This document shows, in pieces, positions 1 to 12,447 of a stretch of DNA of 64,000 nucleotides (within the stretch, counting starts at the first letter, position 1; every line of letters starts with the position of its first letter). This DNA comes from Siphonodentalium dalli (taxonomy: Eukaryota; Mollusca; Scaphopoda; Gadilida; Siphonodentaliidae). The translations under genes and the position numbers were made by a program. The notes beneath the pieces are model-generated. The model saw only the letters and a list, made by a program, of their open reading frames with translations. It was not told the DNA's origin and did not search any database. The DNA is taken from positions 71,529,980 through 71,593,979 of the forward strand of contig CP136063.1 of NCBI GenBank assembly GCA_032622095.1. Direction: 5' to 3'.

Positions 1-228
1 CGGGCTCGGCGACCCGATAAAATTCGTATCCGGGGCAAGATACATTCACATAGCAAATTTCAAGTCGATAGCTCCACCCGTTTCCGATATCTCGTCTGCG
101 CATGCGCGAAGCGGGGCCGCACGGGCTCGCCAATACGACAACGTCCACCGCCTGGTCAAACTACACACACGTACCAAGTTTCGTCCCGATCGGTCGAGAA
201 TCGTAGATTTGTATAAATGACAGACAAA

Positions 229-665
229 CATACCCAGTAAACATTGTGGCACCAATTCGGCACCAGTTCGGTGCCGGATAACGAGGTGATGGTATCCTGG
301 CACTGAATCGGCACCAAACTGGTGCACGGTTAGCACCGTCAAAATTGTGATGGTAATATGGCACCAAACCAATACCAGACTGGTACCTGGTTATCACCAT
401 ATATATAATATATATTTTATTATTTAACAAAACAATTTATTTTTTTTTAATATACATATATTTAAACATTAAAAAAAAATATATATTTTTTCAAAAATAA
501 AATATAAAAATATATATATTTACAAGAATTTTTTTTTTTTTTAGTAATCAAATATATTATATGGTGATAACCATGTACCAGTCTGGTATTGGTTTGGTGC
601 CAGGTTACCATCACAATTTTACAGTGCTAACCATGCACCAGTTTGGTGCTGGTTCAGTGCTGCGT
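229..665. mobile_element. Foldback element rich in GGTACC/GGCACC words
   Basis: The ends carry TACCCAGTAAACATTG followed by GGCACC-rich sequence. A left arm (about 300-405) and right arm (about 555-660) are near-perfect reverse complements around an AT-rich centre (about 410-550). The same terminal sequence, inverted, closes another element at about 23798. It carries no coding capacity. Bases 1-228 before it show nothing I can assign. Confidence 0.6.
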
Positions 666-669
666 GATT

Positions 670-2100
670 GGTGCCAAATGCAAGGTGTTGATTTGGTACC
701 ACATTTCTGATAGCGAATTGGTGCCTACTTTCCGGTAATGAATTGGTACCATTTTTCTGACACCGAATCGGTACCAATTTTCCGATGCCGTTCAGGTATG
801 GAATGTTATGGAAACAATTATATGTAACAGATTATAGTAATCGAGTGTACATGTATATATGCTGCCATAATGGTGCACATGTATATATTGTGAGGTGTGT
901 GTGATACCATTTTTACGGTGCTAACAATGCACCAGTTTGGTGCTGATTCAGTGCCAGGATACCATCACCTCGTTATATATATATATTATTTTAAATATAT
1001 ATATATATATTCACTTTTTTGTGACTTTCCACACGAAATATTCAAGACAATTATGTTTGGAAGATGCCGATGTATATTGACACCTCAGTGATGGATTGGT
1101 AATGTTGTTTTTTTTCAGTGTTGATCCAACACCAATAAATAGATAATGACACAGCGCTATTTGATAAACCAAGCGAATAGACTGTATAATTAATAATATA
1201 ATTCTAGAGAACTGTACCATGTGTTCTTCAGATCAAAATAATCCCTAAACTCAATTACACATGGCAGTGAACGGTTGCAATTAAATCCATTTAAAGTCTG
1301 CCTGCTTGTGCCGAAAGCAAGGTGTTGATTTGGTACCAAATTTCCGATAGCGAATTGGTGCCTACATTCCGGTAGTGAATTGGTACCAATTTTCTGACAC
1401 CGAATCGGTACCAATTTTCCGATGCCGTTCAGGTATGGAATGTTCTAATTTTATCGGAAACAATTATATGTAACAGCTTATAGCAATCGAGTGTACATGT
1501 ATCTATACTGTCATAATGATACACATGTATATATTGTGAGGCATGCATATTATACATAATTTAAACTAACATTCAGTTACTGGTATTGGTTAATTTTATC
1601 ATATCAAATAATATATCTCTTGCCAATTTTAAGACAACATTACTGGATCACTCCTCAATTATGTTACTGATAAATTACAGTTATAATTAGATTAAATTAT
1701 ACACATATGTATATATGAACCAGAAAATATATACCATGTGCTCTCCGGGTGAGATAATACTGAGATTATAACCTAATTATTCAATTTCAAATGGCAGTGA
1801 ATGATTGCAATTGAATCCAGTTAAAGTCGGATTGTTTCCAGCCGTAGAATGTGTTGAATTGGTACTGAATTTCCGATAGCGAATTGGTACCTACTTTCCG
1901 CTAATGAATTGGCACCGATTTTCCGATACCGAATCTGCACCAAATTTTCGATGCCGTATATATATTATTAGTATGGAATGTTCTATTCTGAAAGATATAA
2001 TAGCTAAGTAATCGTATTTATGCAGGCATATATGCACATTGATTGTGAACATAGGTACGGGTATATATATGATAACTGATCTACATTACGTTCAGTTAAT
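670..2100 (+). repeat. Direct repeats of about 530 bp carrying GGTACC-type words
   Basis: The same block (GGTGTTGATTTGGTACC, then GCGAATTGGTGCC, then TTCAGGTATGGAATGTT and a CATGTATATAT tail) occurs at about 672-895, 1315-1545 and 1845-2065. The upstream part of the unit (CATGTG, then TGGCAGTGAA) also repeats at 1215 and 1735. A fragment of the foldback arm recurs at 890-985. Confidence 0.6.
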
Positions 2101-4057
2101 GACAATGCCTATAATTTGATCGCACCATGCATATTGAAAATTTTAGGACAACATGGATAACTTGTACGTTATTCTGCAACATAAAAATCATAACAAAAAT
2201 AAATTTAAAACTAAATTTTAAACTGATAGGTAACCTATAAATTACAGGTATAAAATTATAAATACAACTTATATAATATGGGACAATTGTGCGGGGTTGA
2301 ATGTTTATTATAATAAACGGACACCCCCCCCCCCCCAAATTATCCCAAAACAATACATATATGATGCAAAACTAATATTTAAATGCAATCTTATTTATTA
2401 CTATTATTACTGTTTTGCTGTATTAAAATTAATTCAGATGAATAAATGTGTGTGATGAATGCATGCAGAGATATCGATTGTTTGTGCGGATACAAAAACA
2501 GCAGTATTCACGACAGGCATTGAACAGAAATAGCGCCCGGCGTCAACTAGTGTTTCCTGATATGGTGAAAATAAAGAGCGTTTATTTCACTTATATGTCC
2601 GAAAAATACAAAACAGCTGGTAAATGGCTGTGCTCATGGCAAAGTATTTTCAGAGCATATATAAAGCCGGTTTTTGTGATCAATATCTCGTGTATATATT
2701 CAATGTGTCTTATTATACATCTTCCATATTATGTATAGAGAAAATGGAGGCTCAAATGAGTCGTGACCGTTTAATATACTAAGTCTGAAAAATATTTTAT
2801 TAGTTTGATAATTTGAAATCATCTATTATCAGTGAAGCTTATCATTGTGCAAATGTAATGTTTACCCGCTAACATGCATATACACATTAACTATACATGC
2901 AACTGCATATATGAAATATTACAATTTATATACATTATAATAAAACATAATTGTTCTGCATTTGGTGACATAAATGACTATTTCAATGAATGTTTTGATG
3001 AACCCATTTTAAATATTAATAGATACAAAGAACCTAATTGTGTGAGAGATACCATTAATAATTTTATATTTAGGATCGCAATTTAATTGGTTGGGTTTTG
3101 TATTTTAGATTTTGGGCATTGCATGATAATTTGCAATTTTTATATGCTTATTTTCAATGTTTACAGAAATATATGCTATCAAGTTATATTTAAGTTTTTA
3201 ACAATTAAAGGGGTACTGTACGCCATTTTCAATAAATTCCCGGTGATAACAACGATCTATTATCGATACTATATAGAAATATAAGTAATTTGAGTCGAAG
3301 ATGTATTCTGTAAACGCTCAGGTTAATAGGCTATCTTAAAATTTAATAATTTAAAAGTTAATAATTTAATATAAATTGATTTTATGGCTCCAGCCATAAA
3401 ATGGCGTCTCTTAAAATTCGAATTTCCGTGTACAAAACGTAATCAAATTATAATTGAGGGATACCGGATTAGGAAAACAATTGCACACACGATCGTTTGA
3501 AACATTATGCTTATACGGGGAGAAAACCCAAGCCATTCATTGACTAGTGACGGTACACTAACTTAAATGAGTATATGGGACTACTAACCATATAATATCA
3601 TGTTTATTTGATTCATTTGGTTGAAAACTTTACAAAAATTACTCGACAACGACAATTTGTATTTTTGCATTCCGGTAAATTTGCCATCCGTAACAATACT
3701 TCGTACTCAACAAACTTTCAAAAAATTGAAAAGTTGTTACATTATTCTCCGACTCGGGGATTATAGAAACCAACAACAACATCTTGGGTACAGTACCCCT
3801 TTAATCAACCAAATTAAATGAAGATCACACGTTCTTCGAAACATGGACACACATGTTATTCTCATTGCATGGAGTTTACGTTTTTAACAATCGCGTTTGC
3901 TTTTTAATTTGATTTTTTTAAATCTTCCGAACTTTTTTTGGTGTGATATATAGTGACCCCTTCAGCCATTCTGAGCGCGTCTCGTTATTTTCGGTATACT
4001 TTTATCCGGTTCGCACGAATGTAAATTCAAAGTGAGCGGCGGACGTGCACAATTTCC
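2101..4057. other. AT-rich stretch with no recognised gene
   Basis: It contains a 13-nt C run at 2324-2336 and one copy of the AATAAAGAGCGTTTA motif at 2570-2584. Short open frames here show no similarity I recognise. Confidence 0.5.
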
Positions 4058-4058
4058 C

Positions 4059-4066
4059 TATATAAG
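4059..4066 (+). promoter_or_regulatory. Candidate TATA box of an unassigned gene
   Basis: TATATAAG sits in locally GC-richer DNA and is followed by about 180 bases ending in the donor ATATAT|GTAAGT (gt at 4245). A short exon with an ATG lies at 4550-4605. Together they look like a TATA promoter, a noncoding first exon (about 4090-4244) and a second exon that starts translation. Confidence 0.4.
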
Positions 4067-4549
4067 AACTCGATTGGACAGAAATTGCCACATGCTTCTC
4101 ATCTAGAGATTATTTGAGAGGTGTACATACATCTTTTTCAAGAGGCAGTGGCATATATACTCTTTTCAAATCAACATTGATCAGTTCTTAGAGATATTGT
4201 TCGCTTCACGTCATCACCAACTTCTCCTACAGACCTATATATATGTAAGTACTGGTACTTTAAATTATTTTCTCATTGAGTTATTTACGTATAGCAGGCC
4301 GGCCTATGTTTTAAATTATTAAAATTCAAGCTGGAATATTATTCAGCAAATTAATATGTGAATATTTATAGTTTCGCAAAATGTGTGTTTTTTTTTAATT
4401 CTCGTGAAATTAAAATACCGATTCATTTATTCGACTGTTGCCTGTTTCTATATTTATATTGCCTTTCTTTCTTTTTTCGGAAAAAAATTATATCAAACAA
4501 TCATGGAGTTGTCCCGTAACCAAATATTTTCTCCTTTATATGCCTACAG

Positions 4550-4605
4550 TTTGTTTATCGTCACACGTTAGATGCCACAACGACCAGCAATCACCATGAG
4601 CAAAG
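4550..4605 (+). CDS. Candidate translation-start exon, protein unidentified
   Basis: Acceptor TGCCTACAG, then 22 untranslated bases and ATG at 4572. Eleven codons MPQRPAITMSK and one base follow, then donor AAAG|GTATGT (phase 1). It sits 0.3 kb after a plausible noncoding exon and TATA box at 4.06 kb. I cannot name the gene and found no in-phase successor: the exon at 12363 does not join in frame. The evidence is splice-site quality and arrangement only. Confidence 0.3.
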
Positions 4606-5701
4606 GTATGTCCAATATAATTAGGCCTACAATTTACTTTGAAGTCGTAAAGATGTATTGAGGGATCGTGGACAATTTAATTGTGAAACATTTTAATTAA
4701 TATATTAACACTAGCGTTTGATAAAAACATGTTTGAGATAAGAAGTTAAATTTTGTTTGATATTGAATAGCCTAGATATCGACTTAGGCCTATTTCATAT
4801 AAAGTTTGATGTTTTAGAAGGGCAGTATTATATTATATTGTTTGTCAATTTTTTAACAACAAAATTCTAAATTGTTATTACATTTTTTTTATAAATAAGC
4901 CCAGATAGTTTTATTTTACGATGTCGAAAATTGCTTGCGGAAGGTCTGGAACCCTATATAGCTGGATATATCTTTGAATTATATCGGCCTCCATTGCAAC
5001 AAATTGCATTGATATTCCCGTAGTCCTGACTCTGAGATAATCTACATTTCGGCGCCCACTCATAATTTATAGGTTCATAAATAATATTTTTTATAATTTT
5101 TAATTCCGCCTTAACTCGAGAAGAACACGATAATTACACACCTAGACGTACTATAGGCCTAAATTGGTCCCTGGTACAATAAGAGCGTTAATTCGTAATC
5201 ATATAATTTAAAAAAAAATATGTGCTGATTAATTTTCGAAAACTTTTGTGACTATATAACCTTTGAAAAAATCACTAAATGTACATTAATCATTAATATT
5301 GTATGCGTTAAATCGAATATATATATTTATCGACTTAAAAATCACATAATCAAATTGTTTGTCACTATATATAAAAATATGCTCTCAAATACACTAAGAT
5401 TGGACATATCGATCTTTTAAATATAATATACCGAAAAAAGAATTCTCCCTTAAAAACAACAGCCAATGAAAACAGTTTCGCACATCCGGGGAAGGACGCC
5501 ATCTTGAAAATCGATAATATGTTTTCACTTTTTAATGAAAGTGTTTACGGACATAAGAGTGTTATTTCTCTTCGGACCAGGGGTATTGGTAAGGTATTAT
5601 AATTAGTTGAGTTATATCATTACGCACATTGGAATTTATGTCCAAATAAAATTTCTATCTTTACATTAGTGTTTTCGGCTCCTAATTTCGAGGCATTCAC
5701 T
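4606..5701. other. No recognised feature apart from a possible exon
   Basis: AT-rich interval. Apart from the weak candidate exon at 5519-5588 and its upstream GCCATCTTG I see nothing assignable. Confidence 0.4.
5519..5588 (+). CDS. Possible short first coding exon, unidentified
   Basis: ATG at 5519 opens 23 codons (MFSLFNESVYGHKSVISLRT then RGI) plus one base, up to a donor-like ATTG|GTAAGG. Thirteen bases upstream of the ATG is GCCATCTTG (5498-5506), the reverse of a YY1-like initiator, which is common at animal 5' ends. No downstream exon was identified, so this may be chance. Confidence 0.18.
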
Positions 5702-6303
5702 AAAATTAAGGTGGAGGTCATGTGAATAATTTAGAAATTGAATGGGGATTTCCATGCAAATATGCGGAGCAAAAGTTATAGAGTTGCACATACATGTACT
5801 TCTGAGTGTGACTTGATGTGGTATTGGAAACAACAGGTATTTATGATAAATTTTATCTGGCTGGTCTACTAGTAGTAACGCTTAGTAAATTATAAAATCT
5901 TGCATTGCAATAAATATATTTTTGAATTTTTTTTCGGGAATTAGCCTACATCACTTGACCTATGATGGGTCGTCCAGTTTCCGATAACTTAACGGTTATA
6001 CATGGCTACAACTAACTTTCTAAGTCTACATTTGAAAAAACAATATAAAATTCAAAAATAAATACACAAATTAACATTATAATTGAACAAGTCAGTCCCA
6101 AGTGGACCCGCCAGATAAATAATAAATGTACCTGTTGTTTTCAATACGTCCACATCAACATGTCTGATTCAAGTCACACTCAGAAGTAGGCCCTAGCCTT
6201 AGGCTACAGGTATGTGCAACTCTGTAACTTTTGCTCTGCAGATTTGCATGGAAATCCCAATTCAAAATCTGTCACTTGACCTCCCTCTTAAAACTGAAAC
6301 TTG
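5702..6303. mobile_element. Foldback element, arms of about 170 bp
   Basis: The left arm (about 5702-5870, with GGAGGTCATGTGA, GGATTTCCATGCAAAT and CTTCTGAGTGTGACTTGA) is repeated in reverse complement at about 6110-6300. A spacer of about 240 bp separates them. The arms differ by scattered substitutions and one small insertion. No coding. Confidence 0.65.
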
Positions 6304-6805
6304 GGTTGGCGATTTAGCAATACGATAGGGGAACACATTGTCCATTACGTAACTATCGCTACCGGTAATGCCTAATGGGGTCGTTGTCGTAACTTTTTAT
6401 ACATAAATGCACACCATGTATTTATGTTTACATAAATTAATGCAAATCAGTCTCATTCGGCACGAGATTGAAATTGGGTTATGCGAAGCACATATCGCCC
6501 ATATTAGTGTTCATTGCTTGTCGAATATGATTAATTTATGGAAAAATGCCCAGGTATCAGAAGGAAATTATGACTCGATGGTCTCCACACTGACAGAAAG
6601 GATTGAATTTGTGTTTAGATTTTATTTAATGTCATTGAAATGATCACTGCAGTAGATTTACAATGCCATTCCGTTATAATACTGCAGTCTATTGGCATGT
6701 TGTCACACTAAAAGTTGAAGAAAATAACACACCCATGAGGATCTTGTTAAACAGTAAGCGTTGGCAGTGGGTATTGCTGTTAAAATAGTCACATCCATTA
6801 CTAGT

Positions 6806-7290
6806 AAAGTGATGTGAAACACTCCGCTGGGGTGATCACATGGAAATAGAGAATAATCTTGTTCAAAGTACTAGTAGTTATTGTTATGATATGAATGCAT
6901 ATACGGTATATACAACACGCACCGTCGGTCATATATTTATCAGATGCAATGAGTATCGATTGCAAAATCATTTGAGTTGCTTTCTATGGAGATGTACCGT
7001 AGGGTCGATTTCTTTGAGATTTTCAGTGATGTTAGTAGATTGCTGCATTATCCCAGTTGGCATAGTGCCCGAGTACTAATTTTATCAGTTTCGCGCACCA
7101 AACAAGTCCATAATACCCAGTATGTCTTTAAAACCACCATAAACAGGAATGATGTTATAATATAGACAAACTTTGTTCTTGCTCCAATCATAAATGTCGC
7201 GAAATTGCGGCATGTTATTGTTATGTTAGAACTCTGTGTTATGCACATGTGTACACAAACGCTGTATTTAATATGTAAACAAGCAGCATA
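6806..7290. repeat. Dispersed repeat, partner of 57041-57440
   Basis: Shared words in the same order include GAAACACTCCG, GGTGATCA, TCTATGGAG, GATTTTC.G.GATGTTAGTAG and AACAAGTCCATAAT. The copy at 57 kb begins GTGACGTGAAACACCCCGG. A diverged piece is also visible at about 18000-18170. Bases 6361-6420 resemble the end of the element at 50098-50515. Confidence 0.5.
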
Positions 7291-7400
7291 AAGATTCTCT
7301 GATAAGCAAAACACTCAACACCGAGGAGACCCCCCTCTAATTGAACTTAGTTGTTAGAAATGCCACTATGAAAGTTGTTTACAACATACTGGTATACATG

Positions 7401-7764
7401 TACCCCGCTGGACAAAACAAGTGTTCATTGGCACCGCGGTGTATTTGCCGTTCGGCCCGCGGTGTCAGAGTTTGTAACTGCAGTTGAGCACCGCGGCCGA
7501 ACGGCAAGTACACCGCGGCCGAACAGCAAGTACACTGCCACCGAAAGGCAACTACACCACGGCCGTGGTTAGATTTCTGGTTTGTATAGTCTTTTTTCAG
7601 TTTAATGAACATACACCGTGGCAACTACACCATGGCCGAATGACAAGTACACCGCGGCCCAACTGTAGTTAGCCGGTGGAGCCCCGGTGTAGATGCATTT
7701 CAGCCACGGTGGCAACGCTAACCGCACCGCGGTTAAGTGGACACTTGTTTTGTCCAGCAGGGTA
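7401..7764 (+). mobile_element. ACCGCGGT-type MITE, copy 1
   Basis: Inverted ends CCCCGCTGGACAAAACAAG at the left and its complement (CTTGTTTTGTCCAGCAGGG) at the right are flanked by TA on each side, as in Tc1/mariner-type target duplication. The interior is an array of 20-25-bp words built on ACCGCGG, GCCGAACGGCAAG and TACACCGCGG, in both orientations. Open frames across it are by-products of these repeats. Confidence 0.75.
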
Positions 7765-9546
7765 GCTACATGTATCGCTATTCTTCACCTTTCAAGATTT
7801 CGGTGTTAAATCATCGCGACTTCAGCATCAATGCTCAATTACAATGTACGGCAAACATAATACGGTATCACTGTGGTATTCATATGGCGAATTGGCGATG
7901 CGACCAAATCATCATTTGCTAGGATAGGATTTGTTCTAATTGACCGACGCGATAAGTGAATTTACTTGAGTGTTTTCCGGTATTTCAATAACGGAGACAG
8001 ATAAAGTCAACGTTCAATGTACTGTATGTGGATTTCATCAACATAGCCAAGTTTATTTGTTGCAAACAGAATGGCTACTTCAAATTCAACATAGTACCGT
8101 ATAGCAGAAATATAAAGTATGATGTAGTATACGGTACATGTATATGACAAGATTCTGCATCATACAAAACACATGGAATATGGATGGACATTGCATTCAA
8201 AAGACTTTTTCAATGCCATTGACTCGATGTGTGTTAATTGGACTAATGAGCCTACAGTCACTTGTGGAAAACTACCACATATTTATATATACTAAATGTG
8301 ATGACGCACATACCGTAGGATGAATATTTTGGTGCCATTGATGTAGGAATCGCGGCGCTCACATTGCCGTCTGTAAGGGCTTCACACAGTGTGTTTTATG
8401 GATAATAACACATGATTTTTATTCTATACATGTACTGCCGGTATTAGTATATTCTTGGAATTTTTTCCATAATTTGGTACATGTACATGTAGCTGTTATT
8501 TCTACTGGTTTATATAATGAAGGCCATCCATGCCTTTTAAGTTCCATACATGTAGATACAGTAAAGGAGAACCACTGCATTATATTTTCATGCCTGTGAA
8601 CTGGGACTTCATGCAGTGTTGAAGCGGTGACCTTACCCTGGTACAATACTGCAGACAGTATTACCGGGGTCAAACCACGTTGGAGGGGGTCAATTACTTT
8701 AAGCCAGATATATCTGTAATTTTTTATGAACTACTAATAATTTTCAAAAACACATTACATGTATTTAATTTCATTTTGCTCAGTTGTCATTGCAACTGGA
8801 GGCAACATGAATGATAAAGTGAGTCCGAGACGATTTAACCAGTTAATGCTCTGGTATAAGGTACCTGTATACCGGTATATAGTTTATAATTAAGTTCTGT
8901 TTATTAAGGTATGCAATCTGATTCGATGGTCCCCATATCATCAGGTTCCGACAATAATAACATTTCTAGAAATGCCGTTTCAGTTACCCGTATCAGCATT
9001 GATTAATTGCCCAAAAAATACTGCTATAAACCACCGTCAACTGTATAGTATAAGTTAAAAGTTCCCAAGAATTGCTATATATCAACATTTTGTTCAACGC
9101 AATTTGGTGTCAAGAGTATGGTACATGTACTGGTATGTCGGTCGGCATTTGTCTTAATATTTGCCAGGCCGCCAAATATTTGCGGTGGTGAAACGCACAC
9201 ATTTAAAAACTCAAAATCTGATAACTCTGGGCCTTGATGGGTGGGTTCCTCGACTAAAATCTAATATTTTTGCCCCAGACTCCGAAGAAATAGTACCGGT
9301 AATTTAGGGGCATTAAATCAGAGTATGTACCGGTATCTTCAACTCTATTTTGGGCTTGCTTGTGCAACTGACTACCGGTACTTACCGTACATGTGCATGG
9401 TTTTAATTGGACGAAAACATCTAATAAAGTTGTTGGTCCTTAAAACTTGAACTTCGTATCCGATGTCCTGGCTACAGCTCAATATGATGAGGTTCCAGTA
9501 TGTTTTGTTCTTTTACCAATCATAATTATCACATAAATACCGGTAG
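7765..9546. other. Interval with repeat fragments only
   Basis: An end of the AATTGACC-type element (GGGGTCAATTACTTTAAG) lies near 8685-8702. A copy of the dispersed ATGGTCCCC...GGGTTCCTCGA family spans about 8921-9330 (see 37483-37966). No gene recognised. Confidence 0.45.
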
Positions 9547-9926
9547 TACCCTGCTTGACAAAACAAGTGTCCACCTAACCGCGGTGCAGTTAGCGTTGCC
9601 ACTGTGACTGAAATGCAACTACACCGCGGCTCCACCGGCTAACTACAGTTGGGCCGCGGTGTACTTGCCGTTCGGCCATGGTGTAATTGCCGCGGTGTAC
9701 GTTCATTAAACTGAAAAAAGACGATACAAACCAGAAATCTAACCACGGTGTACATTTCGTTCGGCTGCGGTGTAGTTGCCTTTCGGCCGCAGTGTATTTG
9801 CTGTTGGGCCACGGTGTACTTGCCGTTCGGCCCGCGGTGCTCAACTGCAGTTACAAACTCTGACACCGCGGCCGAACGGCAAATACACCGCGGTGCCAAT
9901 GGACACTTGTTTTGTCCAGCGGGGTA
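9547..9926 (-). mobile_element. ACCGCGGT-type MITE, copy 2 (inverted)
   Basis: Same family as 7401-7764 in the opposite orientation, with both inverted ends present (TACCCTGCTTGACAAAAC and TTTTGTCCAGCGGGGTA). The non-repetitive centre (ACGATACAAACCAGAAATCT) is shared with the other copies. Confidence 0.75.
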
Positions 9927-10880
9927 TGTTATTGTCAAGTCTGTATGCTGTGTTATGTAAACAAACAAATTTTTTTTTTTTTTTTTTAAATAACAAAGTG
10001 TACAAACTCGACAATAACAAACTATTTATGCGATATGTATTATTGCTATACATGTAAGAACAAAGTCTGTCTGTTTTTTTTATATTATTTCTGTTTATGG
10101 TGGTTTTAATGGATTAACTACATTGTATTTTAGCAACAATATCCACTGCAAAGGCCTCCAATGCATTTCATACTTGAAGGTAAACTGTGAAAAGACACCA
10201 GTATGACTTCGGTATGCCCAGTTTGAGATACATTGTGCATGTACATGTACGGTACATGTAAATTGCATTCTAATGTGGCCAACAGGATCCACCGATTATA
10301 TTTTACATGTACCGGTACACATGTACAATTGCATTGTTGATCCAACAAGCAGGCATACCGGTACATACATCTGTATAATCTAAATGATTACTAGTACATG
10401 TACAGTACGGTACATGTACCGGTATGTCTCAGAGACCTTCAAAAATAATTTCAAAATCAAACTTTCAAATCTCAAGTTTACGAAACTCACGAATTGTCAT
10501 TAAGATAATGAAAAGGCCTACACGTATGGAGATATAAATGCAGGTTTTGGCCATTGCGATGTCATATTTGAATCACAAAAGGATCGTATCTGTATGCTGT
10601 ACAGGAAACATCGCCTGAGGTTGATGCAATGTTATTCAATTTGCTTTTTATGCTTGTATAAAAATTGCATCAAATTTAAAGCTGAGATCACTTTCAAATG
10701 AGCTTCAGAAGCATGTGTGAACAACGTGGTCAATGACGATACATGCAGCGTGTGCAATTTCACTAGCTTTTTCAATAGATGCACATGTAACTCATAAAAT
10801 GTCGGAATTGGGGAAAGCCAGGGACTGTGTCTGGTGTCTACTGTTAATACTGACATGTACCGTAGATGTGAACAAGTAAT
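9927..10880. other. TACATGTA/TACCGGTA-rich interval
   Basis: It has many overlapping copies of TACATGTA and TACCGGTA (for example 10235-10260 and 10390-10425) and a T run at 9970-9987. No coding recognised. Confidence 0.45.
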
Positions 10881-12180
10881 TTTAGAGTTGCTCGGCCAAA
10901 AAAATATGGCTGCCAGCAGCCATCTTGGATTTTACTCTTTGCATGACTAAATCCTTTGGCATGGGCTACCGCTATACTTAAAGTAATTGACCACCAATAA
11001 CGTGGTGTCACCCCCGTTAATATAGCGGTACTATACCGCGGTATCCTTCAATACCGCGGTACTGATACCGCTTGTTAACGCGAACAAGTATGTGTGAGTA
11101 AATACCTCCCCTCAAAGAGTTCCATGAAAATCACCGCGGTATTCAACAAAATTAATGCGGTGCCCGCTAAAAGACCGCGGTATCATTATCGCCCAATACC
11201 GTAACTCCACCGCCATGACCGTCTTGATACCGCTACCGTTTATTACCGGTATCACCGCGGTCATGACCGGGGTATCACCCTGTTTTTCTGGTCAATTACT
11301 TTGAGAATAGCGGTACAGGTCATACCGGTACCTTTGGTCCGTTCATCATGAAATTTGTCATGGATGTTAACAATGACATGTAGATAAGAACAAGTCATTT
11401 TGGGGTCATTCGGCAAAAAACATGGCCGCCAACAGCCATCTTGGATTTCAAAATTCAATCTTATTAGCATGGACTGCAGGCCATACTATTAGTCTGATCA
11501 TCATGCAATTTGTCACATAGATGTTAATATTGACATGTAGATGGGAACGAGTCATTTTGGGATCATTTGGTAAAAACATGGATGCAGGCATCCTTTAGTC
11601 GGATCATCATGAAATTTGTCACAGATGTTGACAATGGAATTCAGATACATTTGGGGTCATTCAGCAAAAAAACATGGCTGCCAGCGCCATCTTGGATTTC
11701 AAAATTCAATCCATTAGCATGGGCTACGACCCATACTATTTGTCTGATCATCATGAAATTTGTCGTGGATGTTATAAATATTGACACGTAGATTGGAAAC
11801 GTGTCATTCTGGTGTCATTCGGTCAAAAACATGGCCTTCATCTTGGATTTTACATGTACCCTTTGCATTACTAAATTTTTGGCACCTTTGTCTTTATCAA
11901 ATTTGTCATGGCTGTTAGCATTGACATGTACCGGTAGATGGGAACGAGTCAGTATGGGTTCATTCTGAAAAAAACATGGCTGCCAAAAGCCATCTTGGAT
12001 TTCAAAATTCATTCTATTAGGCTTAGCGCAGACTACAGGACAGAGTGTTAGTCTGATCATCATGAAATTTGTCGTGGAAGTTAGTATTGACATGTAAATG
12101 GGAACGAGTCATTTTGGAGTCATTCGGCAAAAAAACATGGCTGCCAGTGGCCATCTTGGATTCTACTCTTTTCATATAAA
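10881..12180 (+). repeat. Degenerate tandem array of about 150-200-bp units with GCCATCTTGG
   Basis: Units share ATCATGAAATTTGTC, GTTA..ATTGACATGTAGAT, GGGAACGAGTCATTTTGG, ACATGGCTGCCA.CAGCCAT and CTTGGATTTCAAAATTC. The core GCCATCTTGG occurs at 10918, 11435, 11686, 11989 and 12150. The array is interrupted by an inserted element at 10967-11315. A diverged copy lies at about 21750-22060. Confidence 0.7.
10967..11315. mobile_element. ACCGCGGTAT-type inverted-repeat element
   Basis: Its ends are inverted over about 48 bp. The left is TACCGCTATACTTAAAGTAA, then TTGACCA and GTGTCACCCC; the right reads as its reverse complement (TACCGCTATTCTCAAAGTAA). The interior repeats ATACCGCGGT, GGTCATGACC and similar palindromes. 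It is flanked by TA and inserted in the tandem array. Confidence 0.65.
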
Positions 12181-12362
12181 CTAGACCTTTCAACTTTCCA
12201 CATTCCTAATCACTCCATTGACTGAACACATGAATTTATTCCCTTTCCATGTTGAGCTACAGTGTCATTGATACTTTCATTTTAGCCTGTTGTCATACAT
12301 GTACATGTACGGTATGTGGCGACTCTATTAGTGCATTTGGCAACTATTTTGTCTCCTTACAG

Positions 12363-12447
12363 CATGGAGACACAGCAGGAGATTCTCCAGAAAATGTCAA
12401 TACTCGAAGAAAACCAACAGATGTTGTTTGAACAACGCGGCGATGCG
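12363..12447 (+). CDS. Candidate coding exon of a coiled-coil protein
   Basis: Acceptor CCTTACAG, donor GATGCG|GTAAGA. One frame starts with ATG at 12364 and reads 28 codons, METQQEILQKMSILEENQQM then LFEQRGDA. It is a charged, heptad-like stretch typical of a short coiled coil, ending in phase 0. The exon-like segment at 17625 (KQLESCQRLPQW...) could follow in phase but soon meets a stop. I do not recognise the protein. The exon lies at the 3' end of a tandem array. Confidence 0.35.

Noticed and set aside
7375-7672. Several small frames with TASTPRPN-like peptides, also at 9590-9968
   Set aside because: They are read from the ACCGCGGT MITE interiors and recur in every copy and both orientations.
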